A DNA stretch of 64,000 nucleotides from Sphingorhabdus sp. (GTDB lineage: Bacteria; Pseudomonadota; Alphaproteobacteria; Sphingomonadales; Sphingomonadaceae). The position numbers and the translations under genes were made by a program. Where the stretch lies: assembly GCA_028279555.1 (NCBI GenBank), contig JANQNO010000006.1, positions 278,864 to 342,863 of the forward strand. Reading direction: 5' to 3'. Of this stretch, positions 30,195 to 41,300 are shown one piece after another; positions within the stretch are counted from its first letter, which is position 1; every line of letters starts with the position of its first letter. Below the pieces are notes generated by a model. The model searched no databases and was not told the origin of the DNA. It was given only the letters and a program-made list of their open reading frames with translations.

Positions 30195-32096
30195 CTACCC
30201 TCCTCGGGCATCCAGGATTTTGTCGATCTCATCCATGACCACCACCATACGATCAATAACTGCATTATAGGGTGTTTCGGTCGTCATATCGAGACCGGCA
30301 TCCTTCAATATCTTGAGCGGATATTTCGAACCACCTGCCTTTAGGAAAGCGAGGTAGGTCTCTCGGGCGGAGGCCTCATTTTTCTCTAGCTGGTCGACGA
30401 AATAGGCAGCACCGGCAATCGATGTGGCATATTGGTAGACGTAGAAATTATAATAGAAATGAGGAATGTAAGCCCATTCGATCGTTTCACGATCGGCGAT
30501 GTTCATGACGCCCTTGTCATGGCCATGATAGCGCTTGAGAATGTCGCCGTAGATATCGGTCATCCGCGCACCCGTCAGCGCCTCACCGCGTTCGACCGCC
30601 TCGTGTATTGCCAGCTCGAACTCGGAAAACATGACCTGGCGGAAAAAAGTGCCGCGCATCTGTTCCAGCGCATAGCCGAGATAATAGAGGCGTTCATCTT
30701 CGGTCTTTGCCTGCTTCAGCATATGCTCCTGTAGCAAGATCTCCTTGGCGATGGCCGCGATTTCAGTCGTGAAGATGGAAAAGTCCGAAAGCTCGTAGGG
30801 CTGGTTCTCATTGGTCAGCACCTGATGCATCGCGTGGCCCCATTCATGGGCGTATGTCGAGGCGCTGTTGTAATCGTCCTGATGGTTGAGCAGGATCAAC
30901 GGGTGCACATCATAAGCGGCTCCGGACATATAAGCGCCAGAGCGCTTGCCCTGCTGCGGATAGACATGCATCCAGCGTTTCTGGGAGGCTTCAGCAAACT
31001 TGGCTGAAAATTCCGGGCCGAGCACCTGGATCGAATCGAGCATATGACGCCGGGTCTCGTCGATCGGGTAAGTCCGATCAGTCTTCACTAGCGCCGGATA
31101 AATATCGTGATAGCCCAAATCGTCAATCTCAAGCATCCGTCCGCGCAGCTTGAAATAGCGATGCAGCACATCGATTCGGTCATTCGTAACTTTGACGAGC
31201 GTGCGGTAGACCTCTTCGGGAATGTTGTCGCCCGACAGGAAGTATTGCAGCGTATTATCATATTTGCGTGCCTTGGCGGTCGCAACATTGGCCTGCACCT
31301 CGCCATTTAGCGTCGCACCGAGCGTGCTTTCATATTTTTTCCAGGTGCTCCAGAAGGCATCAAAGACTGCGATCCGGTCTTCGCGGTTCGGTGCCTGCCG
31401 ATAAAGCCCGTAACCAGCATTATTGATGACTGCCTCGGTTCCATCGCTCAAAGTGACCTTTGGCCATTCGATTTCAGCATTGGACAGAATATCCCGCGCG
31501 CTTTGCGGCGCGGAAAGGGCCGTGCCCAGCAGGCTGAGTACCTGTTCTGATTCTGGTGTAAGCACATGCTCGGACTGGCGGAGCACATCCTTGAGAAACA
31601 GAGCATGTTTCTCAAGCCCAGGCTCCTCGGCGATGAATGCCATTATACGTTCTTCGCCAAGGCTCGCCACTTCGGGGACAAAGAAGCTGCTGGCCGCGCC
31701 CGCGGCCTGACCGAGAGCCTGCATGCGGCCAACCATCTCTTGGCCTTGCCGTGCACCCAGATTGGTGTTGCGCGAATTGGAGGCATAGACCCAAAGCCGC
31801 GACAGTTCCTTTGTGAAAGCTGAGCGGGCATCGAGCGCGGCGAGCAGGGTTGAGGCATCATTGCCAAGCTTGCCCTTATAGGGCTCAAGCCCGCCGACCA
31901 TGCCTCTGAGGCGCTCAACTTCAGCGTCCCATGCTTCCTTCGATTCGTAAAATGGTTTCAGGTCCCAAACATGTTGTTCGTCCACCGCCTCGGCAGCGGA
32001 ATCCTGCGCCTGGGCGGGCGATGTGATTGCCGCAATTGCCAGCGTGCTTGAACAAAGCAGCCCAAGAATCCGCTTCTTTGAAAACAAATTTGTCAT
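30195..32096 (-). CDS. pepF: Oligoendopeptidase F (M3 family) with N-terminal signal peptide
   Basis: YAHEWGHAMH (HExxH-type) zinc motif; signal peptide MTNLFSKKRILGLLCSSTLAIAAITSPAQA; start moved to internal Met. Confidence 0.9.
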   Translation of the reverse strand: MTNLFSKKRILGLLCSSTLAIAAITSPAQAQDSAAEAVDEQHVWDLKPFYESKEAWDAEVERLRGMVGGLEPYKGKLGNDASTLLAALDARSAFTKELSRLWVYASNSRNTNLGARQGQEMVGRMQALGQAAGAASSFFVPEVASLGEERIMAFIAEEPGLEKHALFLKDVLRQSEHVLTPESEQVLSLLGTALSAPQSARDILSNAEIEWPKVTLSDGTEAVINNAGYGLYRQAPNREDRIAVFDAFWSTWKKYESTLGATLNGEVQANVATAKARKYDNTLQYFLSGDNIPEEVYRTLVKVTNDRIDVLHRYFKLRGRMLEIDDLGYHDIYPALVKTDRTYPIDETRRHMLDSIQVLGPEFSAKFAEASQKRWMHVYPQQGKRSGAYMSGAAYDVHPLILLNHQDDYNSASTYAHEWGHAMHQVLTNENQPYELSDFSIFTTEIAAIAKEILLQEHMLKQAKTEDERLYYLGYALEQMRGTFFRQVMFSEFELAIHEAVERGEALTGARMTDIYGDILKRYHGHDKGVMNIADRETIEWAYIPHFYYNFYVYQYATSIAGAAYFVDQLEKNEASARETYLAFLKAGGSKYPLKILKDAGLDMTTETPYNAVIDRMVVVMDEIDKILDARGG

Positions 32097-32341
32097 GTCA
32101 TCATCCTCTCTCTTGTCTGCTAACCAGCATCCGCTGGATTTTCCACCAACAACATTACGCAATCGGCAAGCACCCTTGCTTCATGCCTGTGGTATAGCTA
32201 ACGCCAGATATGGTCGCTGCATTCTGCCTTCGGCCAATGTGCTTAAGTCGGGGTTCATAAATGCAGTGCAATCTTTTGCCGGAATTTACCTGCCAACAGC
32301 TTAGAAATTTCGTCCAACAGCAGCTTCGGAGCATTGAACAT

Positions 32342-33979
32342 ATGCAATCAGCAGCCTCGAACCCCTTTCGTATTTTGATTGCATCCTTGATGCTCTGTCT
32401 GTCGCTGGCCGCTTGCGGTGAGCGTCAACGCGAGACCGACACCGCCGCCCAAGAAGGCATTTTGCTTGTTGGCAATGGATCTGAACCCAAGTCAATTGAC
32501 CCGCATCTTGTCACGGGAGTGCCTGAAAACAAGATTATCCAGGCGCTTATCGAAGGCCTGATTGCCTACCATCCGGATGACGATACCAAGCCGGCCCCCG
32601 GCGTTGCGGAAAGCTGGGAGCATAATGACGACTATACGGTCTGGACGTTCAAGCTGCGCGACAATGCAAAATGGACCAATGGCGATCCGGTCGTTGCGGG
32701 TGATTTTGTCTACAGTTGGCAACGTATTCTCACGCCCGCACTCGGCGCCGAATATGCCGAAACACTTTATGTGATCGAAAATGCGCTCGCATTCCATCAG
32801 GGCCAGATCAAGGATTTTTCCCAGGTCGGTGTGAAGGCACTCGACGATCATACACTTGAAGTGCGGCTCAAGGGGCCAACGCCGCACTTCCTGCTGATGC
32901 TGAAACATTACAGTTTCTACCCGGTAAATCGGAAGGTAGTCGAAGAATTCGGCGGTATGGCTGACCGGCAAAGCGGCTGGTCGACGGTTGAGAATTATGT
33001 GGGCAACGGCCCCTTCAAGATCAAGGAATGGAACACCAACGACTTCCTCGAAGTTGAGCGCAACCCGGACTATTGGGATGCTGACAAAGTCGCCCTCAAT
33101 GGCATTCGCTTTTTTCCGATCGAGAATCTCAATACGGAGTTCACGGCCTTCCAGGGCGGGCGCCTGCATGTTACCAACAACACCATTCCAGCCGACCGCA
33201 TTCCGCGGCTGCGTGAAGAGAATTCCGAAGCCCTCCGTATAGATCCCTATCTCGGCACTTATTTCTATCGTCTCAATGTGACGCGCAAACCATTCGACGA
33301 TCCGCGTGTTCGTGAAGCGCTCTCGCTTGCAATAGACCGCAACCTGATCGTCGAGCGCGTTTCGCAAGGTGGTCAAACACCGGCAACCGGCTTCGTTCCA
33401 GACGGCATTCCGGGCTACGCCACAGCCGATGCTGTCAGCTACGACCCGAAACGGGCGAAGCAATTGCTTGCTGAAGCAGGCTATGCGGATGGCAAGGGAT
33501 TTCCCAAGGCTGAGATCCTGATCAATACATCGGAAAACCATCGCAAGATTGCAGAAGCAATTCAGGCGATGTGGCGCGAGAAGCTCGGCATAGATGTCGG
33601 TATCTTCAATCAAGAATGGAAGGTTTATCTCGATAGCCAGAGTTCTCTCAATTACGATATCTCGCGATCCGGCTGGATTGCCGACTATGTCCATCCCATG
33701 ACGTTTCTGGAGATTTTCACCGCGGGCAATGGCAACAACGACACTGGCTGGGAAAACGCCGAATATGACGGCCTGATCCGTCAGGCGCAGACCGCGCGCT
33801 CGGAAGAAGCGCGCACCAACCTGATGCAGCAAGCCGAGGCGATCCTTATCAAAGAGCTGCCAGTCGTACCTATTTATTGGTATACCAGCCCGCGCTTGAT
33901 CGACCCACGCGTGAAAGGGTGGAAGCCGAAACTGATTGACAACCGTCCCTATAAATATCTCAGCATTGCCAGCAACTGA
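32342..33979 (+). CDS. oppA: Peptide ABC transporter substrate-binding lipoprotein
   Basis: Lipobox LAACGERQ; GNGSEPKSIDPHLVTGVPENKI...NPDYWD; first gene of the opp cluster. Confidence 0.93.
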   Translation: MQSAASNPFRILIASLMLCLSLAACGERQRETDTAAQEGILLVGNGSEPKSIDPHLVTGVPENKIIQALIEGLIAYHPDDDTKPAPGVAESWEHNDDYTVWTFKLRDNAKWTNGDPVVAGDFVYSWQRILTPALGAEYAETLYVIENALAFHQGQIKDFSQVGVKALDDHTLEVRLKGPTPHFLLMLKHYSFYPVNRKVVEEFGGMADRQSGWSTVENYVGNGPFKIKEWNTNDFLEVERNPDYWDADKVALNGIRFFPIENLNTEFTAFQGGRLHVTNNTIPADRIPRLREENSEALRIDPYLGTYFYRLNVTRKPFDDPRVREALSLAIDRNLIVERVSQGGQTPATGFVPDGIPGYATADAVSYDPKRAKQLLAEAGYADGKGFPKAEILINTSENHRKIAEAIQAMWREKLGIDVGIFNQEWKVYLDSQSSLNYDISRSGWIADYVHPMTFLEIFTAGNGNNDTGWENAEYDGLIRQAQTARSEEARTNLMQQAEAILIKELPVVPIYWYTSPRLIDPRVKGWKPKLIDNRPYKYLSIASN

Positions 33980-34017
33980 TCGTAATTGTCAGCTAAACAG
34001 GGACCCGCCCAAGCTCG

Positions 34018-34938
34018 ATGACTCGCTTTATCATCACACGCATCATTCAGGGCCTCGTTGTTCTGCTCGCCATCTATGCGCTGACCTTCGTTCTCGTCGC
34101 GCTGACGCCGGGCAGCCCTTTCAGTACCGAGCGCGCCATTCGTCCGGAAATTCTCGCCCAGATCGAGGCTTTTTATGGCTATGACCGGCCGCCCCTTGAA
34201 CGCTTCTGGACATCATTGACCAATGCATTGCAGGGCGAGTTTGGTCCATCGGCGGTCTATGCGAACCGGTCAGTAACCGACATTATCGGTGAGGCATTTC
34301 CAGTCTCGCTTATGCTTGGTTCCATCTCTCTGATTGTCGCGCTTGGGATCGGTATTCCCGCCGGCATTGTTGCCGCTGTAAAGCGCAACACCTGGCTGGA
34401 CTATCTGCCCATGTCTGCCTCGATGGTGGGCATTTGCCTGCCCACATTCGTCCTCGGCCCGATACTGGTTTTGATATTTGGCATCGGATTGCAGATCCTC
34501 CCCGTATCAGGCTGGGGCGCGCCAGAGTTCATCATATTGCCGGCGGCCACGCTGGGCCTGTTTTATGCCGCCTACTTCGCGCGGCTGACGCGCGGGGGTA
34601 TGCTGGAGATGCTGAATCAGGATTTTGTCCGCACCGCGCAGGCTAAGGGCGTTCCCCAAACCACCATAGTCTGGAAGCACTGTTTGAAGGGCGGATTGAT
34701 ACCGGCCATCACCTTCCTTGGCCCGGCGCTGGCCGGCATTATCGCGGGCTCCTTTGTAGTCGAGACCATCTTTCAGATACCCGGCCTGGGCCAGTGGTTC
34801 GTGAAAGGCGCGTTGAACCGCGATGACTTTCTGATTCTTGGACTGACCGTCTTGTTTGCTGCGCTGATTGTAATGATGAACCTGCTGGTAGACATCATCC
34901 AAGTCGCTCTTAACCCAAGGCTCAAATATGAAAAATAA
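34018..34938 (+). CDS. oppB: Peptide ABC transporter permease
   Basis: DppB/OppB family: FIITRIIQGLVVLLAIYALTF...DFVRTAQAKGVPQTTIVWKHCLKGGLIP. Confidence 0.94.
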   Translation: MTRFIITRIIQGLVVLLAIYALTFVLVALTPGSPFSTERAIRPEILAQIEAFYGYDRPPLERFWTSLTNALQGEFGPSAVYANRSVTDIIGEAFPVSLMLGSISLIVALGIGIPAGIVAAVKRNTWLDYLPMSASMVGICLPTFVLGPILVLIFGIGLQILPVSGWGAPEFIILPAATLGLFYAAYFARLTRGGMLEMLNQDFVRTAQAKGVPQTTIVWKHCLKGGLIPAITFLGPALAGIIAGSFVVETIFQIPGLGQWFVKGALNRDDFLILGLTVLFAALIVMMNLLVDIIQVALNPRLKYEK

Positions 34939-34959
34939 CGGCAAGAGCAGGATAACTCC

Positions 34960-35886
34960 ATGACTGCCCGGACCGCAAAAATGGTGGAGGGCGCGGAAAG
35001 CCGAATTTCGAGCCAGCCAACGGCTGATGATCTCGAGAAGGGGTCGTCGCTATGGTCCGATGCCTGGCACCGGCTGAAACGCAACCGCCTGGCGATGATC
35101 AGCCTGTTCATTTTTTTCGGGATTGTACTATTCTGCGTCATTGGACCCTTTTTTTCGCCGCATGACGCGCAAGAGCAAGACCTATTGAAAGGTGCGCTAG
35201 GGCCGTCGGCGCAGCATTGGTTCGGAACGGATACGCTCGGCCGCGACCTCATGGTGCGGACGATGGAAGGTGGCAGAATTTCCCTGCTTGTCGGCCTTGT
35301 AGCCACGCTAGTCGCGCTCGCAATCGGAGTGATATACGGCGCGACAGCCGGGTATCTTGGCGGGCGGGTCGATGCTGTAATGATGCGCATTGTCGACACG
35401 CTTTACGCGCTTCCATTTACGATTTTTGTAATCCTTTTGATGGTCGCTTTCGGGCGTTCACTCTGGCTCATTTTTGTCGCCATAGGAGCCGTCGAATGGC
35501 TCAGTATGGCGCGTATCGTTCGCGCTGGCGTTATCGGGCTGAAAAAACAGGAATTTGTCGAGGCGGCAGTCTCGCTGGGATATAGCCATTCACGGATCAT
35601 TGTCAGGCATCTGATCCCCAATGTTCTGGGACCGGTGATCGTGATCGCGACGCTCACCGTGCCGGCGGTCATGCTGCTCGAAGCCTTCTTGAGCTTCCTT
35701 GGCCTCGGCGTCCAGCCACCCAACGCTTCCTGGGGCGTGCTGATCAATGAAGGACAGCAGAATATGGATATCTACCCATGGCTGCTGATACTCCCCGCCT
35801 TCTTCTTTGCGCTGACGCTTTTCACGCTGAATTTCCTCGGCGATGGGCTGCGCGACGCGCTTGATCCCAAGAGTTCGAAAGACTGA
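34960..35886 (+). CDS. oppC: Peptide ABC transporter permease
   Basis: HWFGTDTLGRDLMVRTMEGGRISLLVG...FVEAAVSLGYSHSRIIVRHLIPN. Confidence 0.94.
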   Translation: MTARTAKMVEGAESRISSQPTADDLEKGSSLWSDAWHRLKRNRLAMISLFIFFGIVLFCVIGPFFSPHDAQEQDLLKGALGPSAQHWFGTDTLGRDLMVRTMEGGRISLLVGLVATLVALAIGVIYGATAGYLGGRVDAVMMRIVDTLYALPFTIFVILLMVAFGRSLWLIFVAIGAVEWLSMARIVRAGVIGLKKQEFVEAAVSLGYSHSRIIVRHLIPNVLGPVIVIATLTVPAVMLLEAFLSFLGLGVQPPNASWGVLINEGQQNMDIYPWLLILPAFFFALTLFTLNFLGDGLRDALDPKSSKD

Positions 35887-35888
35887 TC

Positions 35889-36911
35889 ATGGCGCTACTG
35901 GATGTCAGATCGCTCACCACTTCCTTTCATTTGCGCAGCGGAATTGTGCGCGCTGCGCAGAGCATTGATCTGTCGCTGGAACGGGGGGAAACGCTTGGTA
36001 TTGTCGGAGAGTCGGGCAGCGGTAAATCGGTAACCTGCTATTCGATCATGGGGCTAATCCCTCAGCCGCCGGGGCGGATCGAGAGCGGCGAGGTGCATTT
36101 CGACGGGCAGGATCTGCTTAAACTGTCCGATGAGGAGATGCGGCAGATTCGCGGAAACAAGATTTCGATGATCTTCCAGGATCCGATGACATCTCTCAAT
36201 CCCTATTTGCGCATATCCACCCAGCTAACCGAGGCAATCCGCGTTCACGGGGACGTTGACGAGAAAGAAGCGCTCAATAGAGCGATCACGGCGCTGGAAG
36301 AGGTTGGCATCCCCGATGCTCCCAAGCGCGTTCAGAGCTATCCGCATGAATTTTCCGGAGGAATGCGGCAGCGCGTCATGATTGCGATGGCGCTGATCAA
36401 CGACCCCGACCTGCTGATCGCCGATGAGCCGACGACCGCGCTCGATGTGACGGTTCAGGCGCGCGTTCTCGATATCATAAAGGATCGCCAAGAACGGCTT
36501 GGCACGGCGGTGATCCTCGTTACGCATGATTTGGGCGTTGTCGCCGGAACCTGCGACCGGGTCCAGGTGATGTATGCCGGGCAGGTGGTTGAAAGCGGAG
36601 ACACCGACCAGATTTTCTACGACCCCAAACATGCCTATACCCGGTCTCTGCAAAAGGCTATTCCGTCGCTCAAGGCCAAGGACGAGGTTCTCTACACAAT
36701 AGCCGGTACGCCGCCAGACCTCTCCAAATCCGTTGCGGGCTGCGCCTTCTATCCGCGCTGCCCCTTCCCAAAAGTGAAAGAGCCTGAAGGGCCGGTGCCG
36801 GAGCTTGTCGAATTGCCCGACGGTCACTGCTTGCGCGAATGCGGCTATTGCGATCGCAGCCAGCCAATAGAAGAGGTATTGGCGCAGGATGTCGAGGAGG
36901 ATGTGCAATGA
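35889..36911 (+). CDS. oppD: Peptide ABC transporter ATPase
   Basis: Walker A GESGSGKS, signature FSGGMRQR, Walker [14 protein letters not shown]-terminal Cys cluster. Confidence 0.95.
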   Translation: MALLDVRSLTTSFHLRSGIVRAAQSIDLSLERGETLGIVGESGSGKSVTCYSIMGLIPQPPGRIESGEVHFDGQDLLKLSDEEMRQIRGNKISMIFQDPMTSLNPYLRISTQLTEAIRVHGDVDEKEALNRAITALEEVGIPDAPKRVQSYPHEFSGGMRQRVMIAMALINDPDLLIADEPTTALDVTVQARVLDIIKDRQERLGTAVILVTHDLGVVAGTCDRVQVMYAGQVVESGDTDQIFYDPKHAYTRSLQKAIPSLKAKDEVLYTIAGTPPDLSKSVAGCAFYPRCPFPKVKEPEGPVPELVELPDGHCLRECGYCDRSQPIEEVLAQDVEEDVQ

Positions 36912-37888
36912 ACTCCTCCAGTCCTGCCAGCGAAGATGAGTTTCTCGTTCTTGACGCTGTTTCTCAGCATTTCGATCTCGGCAAACATCTTTTCTCCCGC
37001 GCCAGCAAGGGCGTGGTCAAAGCCGTCAATGACGTGTCACTTTCGATCAGCAAGGGGGAGATTTTGGGTATTGTGGGCGAGTCCGGCTGCGGCAAGACGA
37101 CGCTGAGCCGCACGATCATGCAATTGCTGCGTCCGACATCGGGCCGGATATTTCTGGAAGGCAACGAGCTGAGCGCGCTTAGCGATGCCGATATTCGCGG
37201 GCAGCGGATCAACTTCCAGATGATCTTTCAGGATCCCTACGCCTCACTCAATCCGAGACTCACAGTTTATACCACGCTGTGCGAAGCAATCCGCACGAGA
37301 CATCCCGGCTTAAAGGGCGAGGCCCTGCGCGAGCGGGTTGTCGAACTCATGCGCACCGTCGGTCTCAATCCAGCGCAGATGAACCGCTATCCGCACGAAT
37401 TTTCCGGCGGCCAGCGGCAGCGCGTTGCTATTGCGCGGGCATTGGCACCGGAGCCCAAACTGGTGATCGCGGATGAACCAGTATCGGCGCTCGACGTATC
37501 GATCCAGTCGCAGATCCTCAACCTGCTGAAGCGGCTCAGCGCCGAGATGGAACTGACAATGATCTTCGTGTCGCATGATCTTTCTGTGGTTCGCTATATC
37601 GCGGACCGGATCGCGGTCATGTATCGCGGTCAGATCATCGAACTGGGTAGCGCCGAGGTGATCGTTGACGATCCGCGTCACATCTACACCAAGGCATTGA
37701 TGAGCGCGATACCGCTGCCTGACCCCCGCTCAGAGCGCGAACGCGAACGCATCCTGCTGGAGGATGAACCATCAAGCGGGGATCCCGAAACGGGAGTTTC
37801 GGAAGGCGACATCCTTGAAGAAGTGCATCCGGGGCATTTTGTTTCGACCCGGCCATTCGATCGGCAACTCAAGGCTGATCGAACCTAG
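36908..37888 (+). CDS. oppF: Peptide ABC transporter ATPase
   Basis: Walker A GESGCGKT, FSGGQRQR, LVIADEPVSALD; 4-nt overlap with oppD. Confidence 0.95.
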   Translation: MNSSSPASEDEFLVLDAVSQHFDLGKHLFSRASKGVVKAVNDVSLSISKGEILGIVGESGCGKTTLSRTIMQLLRPTSGRIFLEGNELSALSDADIRGQRINFQMIFQDPYASLNPRLTVYTTLCEAIRTRHPGLKGEALRERVVELMRTVGLNPAQMNRYPHEFSGGQRQRVAIARALAPEPKLVIADEPVSALDVSIQSQILNLLKRLSAEMELTMIFVSHDLSVVRYIADRIAVMYRGQIIELGSAEVIVDDPRHIYTKALMSAIPLPDPRSERERERILLEDEPSSGDPETGVSEGDILEEVHPGHFVSTRPFDRQLKADRT

Positions 37889-37911
37889 CCGGCGATCTGT
37901 CGCCAACGCCA

Positions 37912-37939
37912 CCTGCCGCCTGCCGCCTGCCGCCTGCCG
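37912..37939. repeat. (CCTGCCG)x4 heptanucleotide tandem repeat
   Basis: cctgccg cctgccg cctgccg cctgccg read directly in the intergenic region after oppF. Confidence 0.9.
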
Positions 37940-37964
37940 GAATGAGCAATAGGGGAATCCCGTC

Positions 37965-38183
37965 ATGCTAGTGCAGATATTTATCGGTACCGCGCTGATA
38001 TGCGTGACCATATTCACCACACTGGGATTTGGCGATGTGATTATCAGCAAGGACTGGCGGTTGATGTCGGGGATGATAGCGGCGAATGGATTTTTGCTGT
38101 TCAGCCTCGCCACCGCCTTTCTGATCGATTCTCTAGTGCTTATCCGGGATGCCCAACAGGCGAAACCCGATCATTCGGATTAA
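37965..38183 (+). CDS. Very short ion-channel-like protein (pore filter plus one TM)
   Basis: FTTLGFGDVIISKDWRLMSGMIAANGFLLFSLATAFLID resembles the filter and TM2 of two-TM K+ channel (Ion_trans_2) proteins; upstream in-frame TAG. Confidence 0.55.
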   Translation: MLVQIFIGTALICVTIFTTLGFGDVIISKDWRLMSGMIAANGFLLFSLATAFLIDSLVLIRDAQQAKPDHSD

Positions 38184-38329
38184 AAGCGCCGGCAGAACCG
38201 CGAGTTGCCGCCGGGCAGGCTTAGCCGGTTCCAGATCAGGCCAGTTGGTTTTGTCCAAAACCAACATCCCGATCCACGCTCTTGAAAAGCATTGAAGACG
38301 ACGCGATTTCTGATCGCGCAATTGCGATT

Positions 38330-41300
38330 CTAGAATTTCCCAACCAGGTTCAGAAACAATCCCTTGCTGGTATAGCTTTGATCGGTCAGGTCATCGGAGA
38401 AATCGGTGAAGCTGTATCCCACACCGACCTTCACATTATTGCCAATATGGCGATAGATCGCGGCCAGCGCGCCGACACGGTCGTCGCCAGAAGTATCGTT
38501 GGTCAGATAGCGCCCTTCGAGCAGCAGATCCCAATTCTTCACGACATGGAAATCTGCACGGAGGATGCCCAGATGGGTATTGCTGGAAACGAAGGTGTCG
38601 CTATCACGGCCAAGCGAGACGCGACCCTGGCGATAGCCATATTTGCCGCCCAGCGTAATCCATTTGTTGAGATCATAGTTCGCATCGATCGAAATGATTG
38701 TGCTTTCCTGTTTCGGACTATTCGTCTGCCCGCCTTCGGTAATCTGACCGACTGGCCCAAGATCGCGAAAATAGTTCACCCGTCCCAGGATATTCAGCCG
38801 GTCGTTGTCGACCGGGCGGTAGGCAAAGCCTGCGATCCCGTCGATAAACTCGGCCGCGCGGACATTGGCGGTATCATTGTCCGCGAAGGCGAGATTGAGT
38901 CGGCCTAACAGGTGCCAGTCGGGGGTGAGTTTGGCATTCATGCTGTTGCGCAGCAGCCAGACCTTTTGATCGCGGCCATTACCATCCTCGAACCGTGCTT
39001 CGATATTGGAAGCGATACGCAATTTGTCGGTGCTATAACCCGCACCCAGCGTGAAGGCGGTGCGTTTGAACAGGCCGGTGGCAACATCGTCAATGCGCCC
39101 ATTTTCAAAGCTTCCACTGAAGGACCATTGCGGCGTAGGGTCGAAATTGACGCCGAAGCTGCTCACAAGAGCGGGCGCGTTGCCGCCATGGCTGATCCGG
39201 TTTTCACCATACAGCGACAGCGATGAGGAAAAGCGCTGGCGTGCGCCGACGGTCAGGGTTCCGCTACTATTCCGCGTAAATAAATTCTGCCGTTCCAGCC
39301 CGGTATCGTTGCGATCAGCAAGCAGCGAATAACCGATATAGGCTTCCGAACCCTCGCCAATCCTGCGGTTAAGCTGAACATCCGCGCCCAAACCGCCATC
39401 GCCGCCGGAAACTTCGCCAGTAAAAGACAATCGCTCCGTAACTTCTGCGGTAACGCCGACACCGGCGCGGTTGTTATCGCTGCGGCCAGCATCATTTTCC
39501 AGCGTCAACTGCCCAAAGGCATGCGCCGACCAGTTCGCCAGCACTGGCTTGTAATTCACTTGCAGAGCGGCATCGGTACGCGAGCCGTCTTCGAAGCTGT
39601 TATTCGCCTGGCCCGGCGTCTTGTCATCATGGCGGATGCCGAGATTTGCCGTTACGCCTCCGCCGAATTTCTGGCTGATTTCTCCTACGGCAGAGCGCGT
39701 TTGACCATTGGCCGCCGTCGACAGCTCGTCATACTCCGCCTTGATCCGGGTCGATTGGCCAATCGGAAGATCGAGATGGGTGCCCCATCTCTCCGTGTCC
39801 GAGAAGGTCAGCTGCGCATTCGAAGAGAAGCCAGCGTCGAAATGCTCATAATAGGCACCTGCCTTGCCGCGATCGCCAGATTTTCCGGTGATTTCAGCGA
39901 AGTTGACCGCGATTTCTGCCCGATAGGCATCGGCACTCTGCCCGTTTATTGCGGGCGAGGCAATGTTGATGAAGTTCAAACCGCCATCGACCGAATTGGA
40001 CTGTCCAAAGCCGGGGCCCTCGGTACGCGCCACTTCTGCCTTGATATAGGTTCCGGCAGCGTAGCGAAGCAGCATATCGGCAGCCAGAAGAGTCTGATTG
40101 GCCGTGTCGGTGGTTTCCTTTTGCGAGGTCACGCCGAGCCGGACATGATCGCCGATCCAGCCCGCGCCGCGCGCTGCAACGGTGTAGCCGTCCAGATCGC
40201 CGAAATCCGGCGAATATTCATAGCGCGCAACCAGCACCGGAACATTCCCGGCCGAGCTGCCCTGGCGCACAACCGCACCATCTGCCGCGGTCGATGCAAG
40301 CGGCCTGGACAGTGTGATCCGGCCCTGAAAATAATCTATGTCATAGTCTTCCTGGGGACGCAGCTCGGTCGATGACAGGACAAGCCCGGTCTCGCGATCG
40401 CGCACTTCGATGCGCAACCGCTCTGAACCAATGGTGATATCCTGGCGGTTTAGGAAATAGAGCGAACCACCGGTGCCCCGGAATTCATCGCGCGCCGGGA
40501 CGGTCCCGGGGTCACTGGCAAAGGCCAGCAAATCAAGTTTGCGCTCGCCAAAGCTGGTGATCGCCTGGCTCTTGTAACTAATCAGCCCGCCAAACAGGCC
40601 GCGGTCGATTTGAGCCAGTTCTACCTGATTGATATTGGCAACAAAATTGCCAAGCACGATGCTACTGTCATGATGCCTGAGCCGTGCGTAAATGCCGGCT
40701 TGAGTCGGAGCATCCTCGATCAATATGCTGTCATCGCCGTAGACTGGATAGAACTCGCTCGAATCGAGCCTGCGCAGTAATTGGCGCGGATCTTTGCGAT
40801 CGATATTGGTAAACAGGTCCTTGAGCAGCACTTCGCCGGTATCGAGCGAACTGGTGAGTTCCCATCCATCGCCAAATTTGCCCTTGAGATAATAGGCGGC
40901 GCGCGATGTGATATAGTCGCCGTCGGCAAGCCGGTCGCCGCTCACTTCCACCGCCGGGCCATCGCCATCGGAGGTGATCAGCGTCACATCGCCCTGCCCT
41001 ACAACGAACCAGTCATCCTTTGGCCGCGAAATACTGCGCAAGCTATCCAGGACCGTTTTGCCGTCGCGTTCGATCTGAATTGTGAGATTCTGGGAAAGTC
41101 TGGGAAAAATTTGCTGCCAAACAAAATCTCCATTGGCGTCGACCGGCGTCAGTTGCCCGGATATCCGGATCTCATCTGTTTCAGGATTGGCCCTGCCAGT
41201 TACGGTCACCGTTACGGCTTTGTTCAATCTGATCGAACGGAGCCGCGCCTCATCGCGGTCCTTCAGTGCAAATACATCCGAACCAGGCCTATCGCCTGCC

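Noticed and set aside
32492-33832. 446-aa minus-strand ORF
   Set aside because: Antisense to oppA; no recognisable domain.
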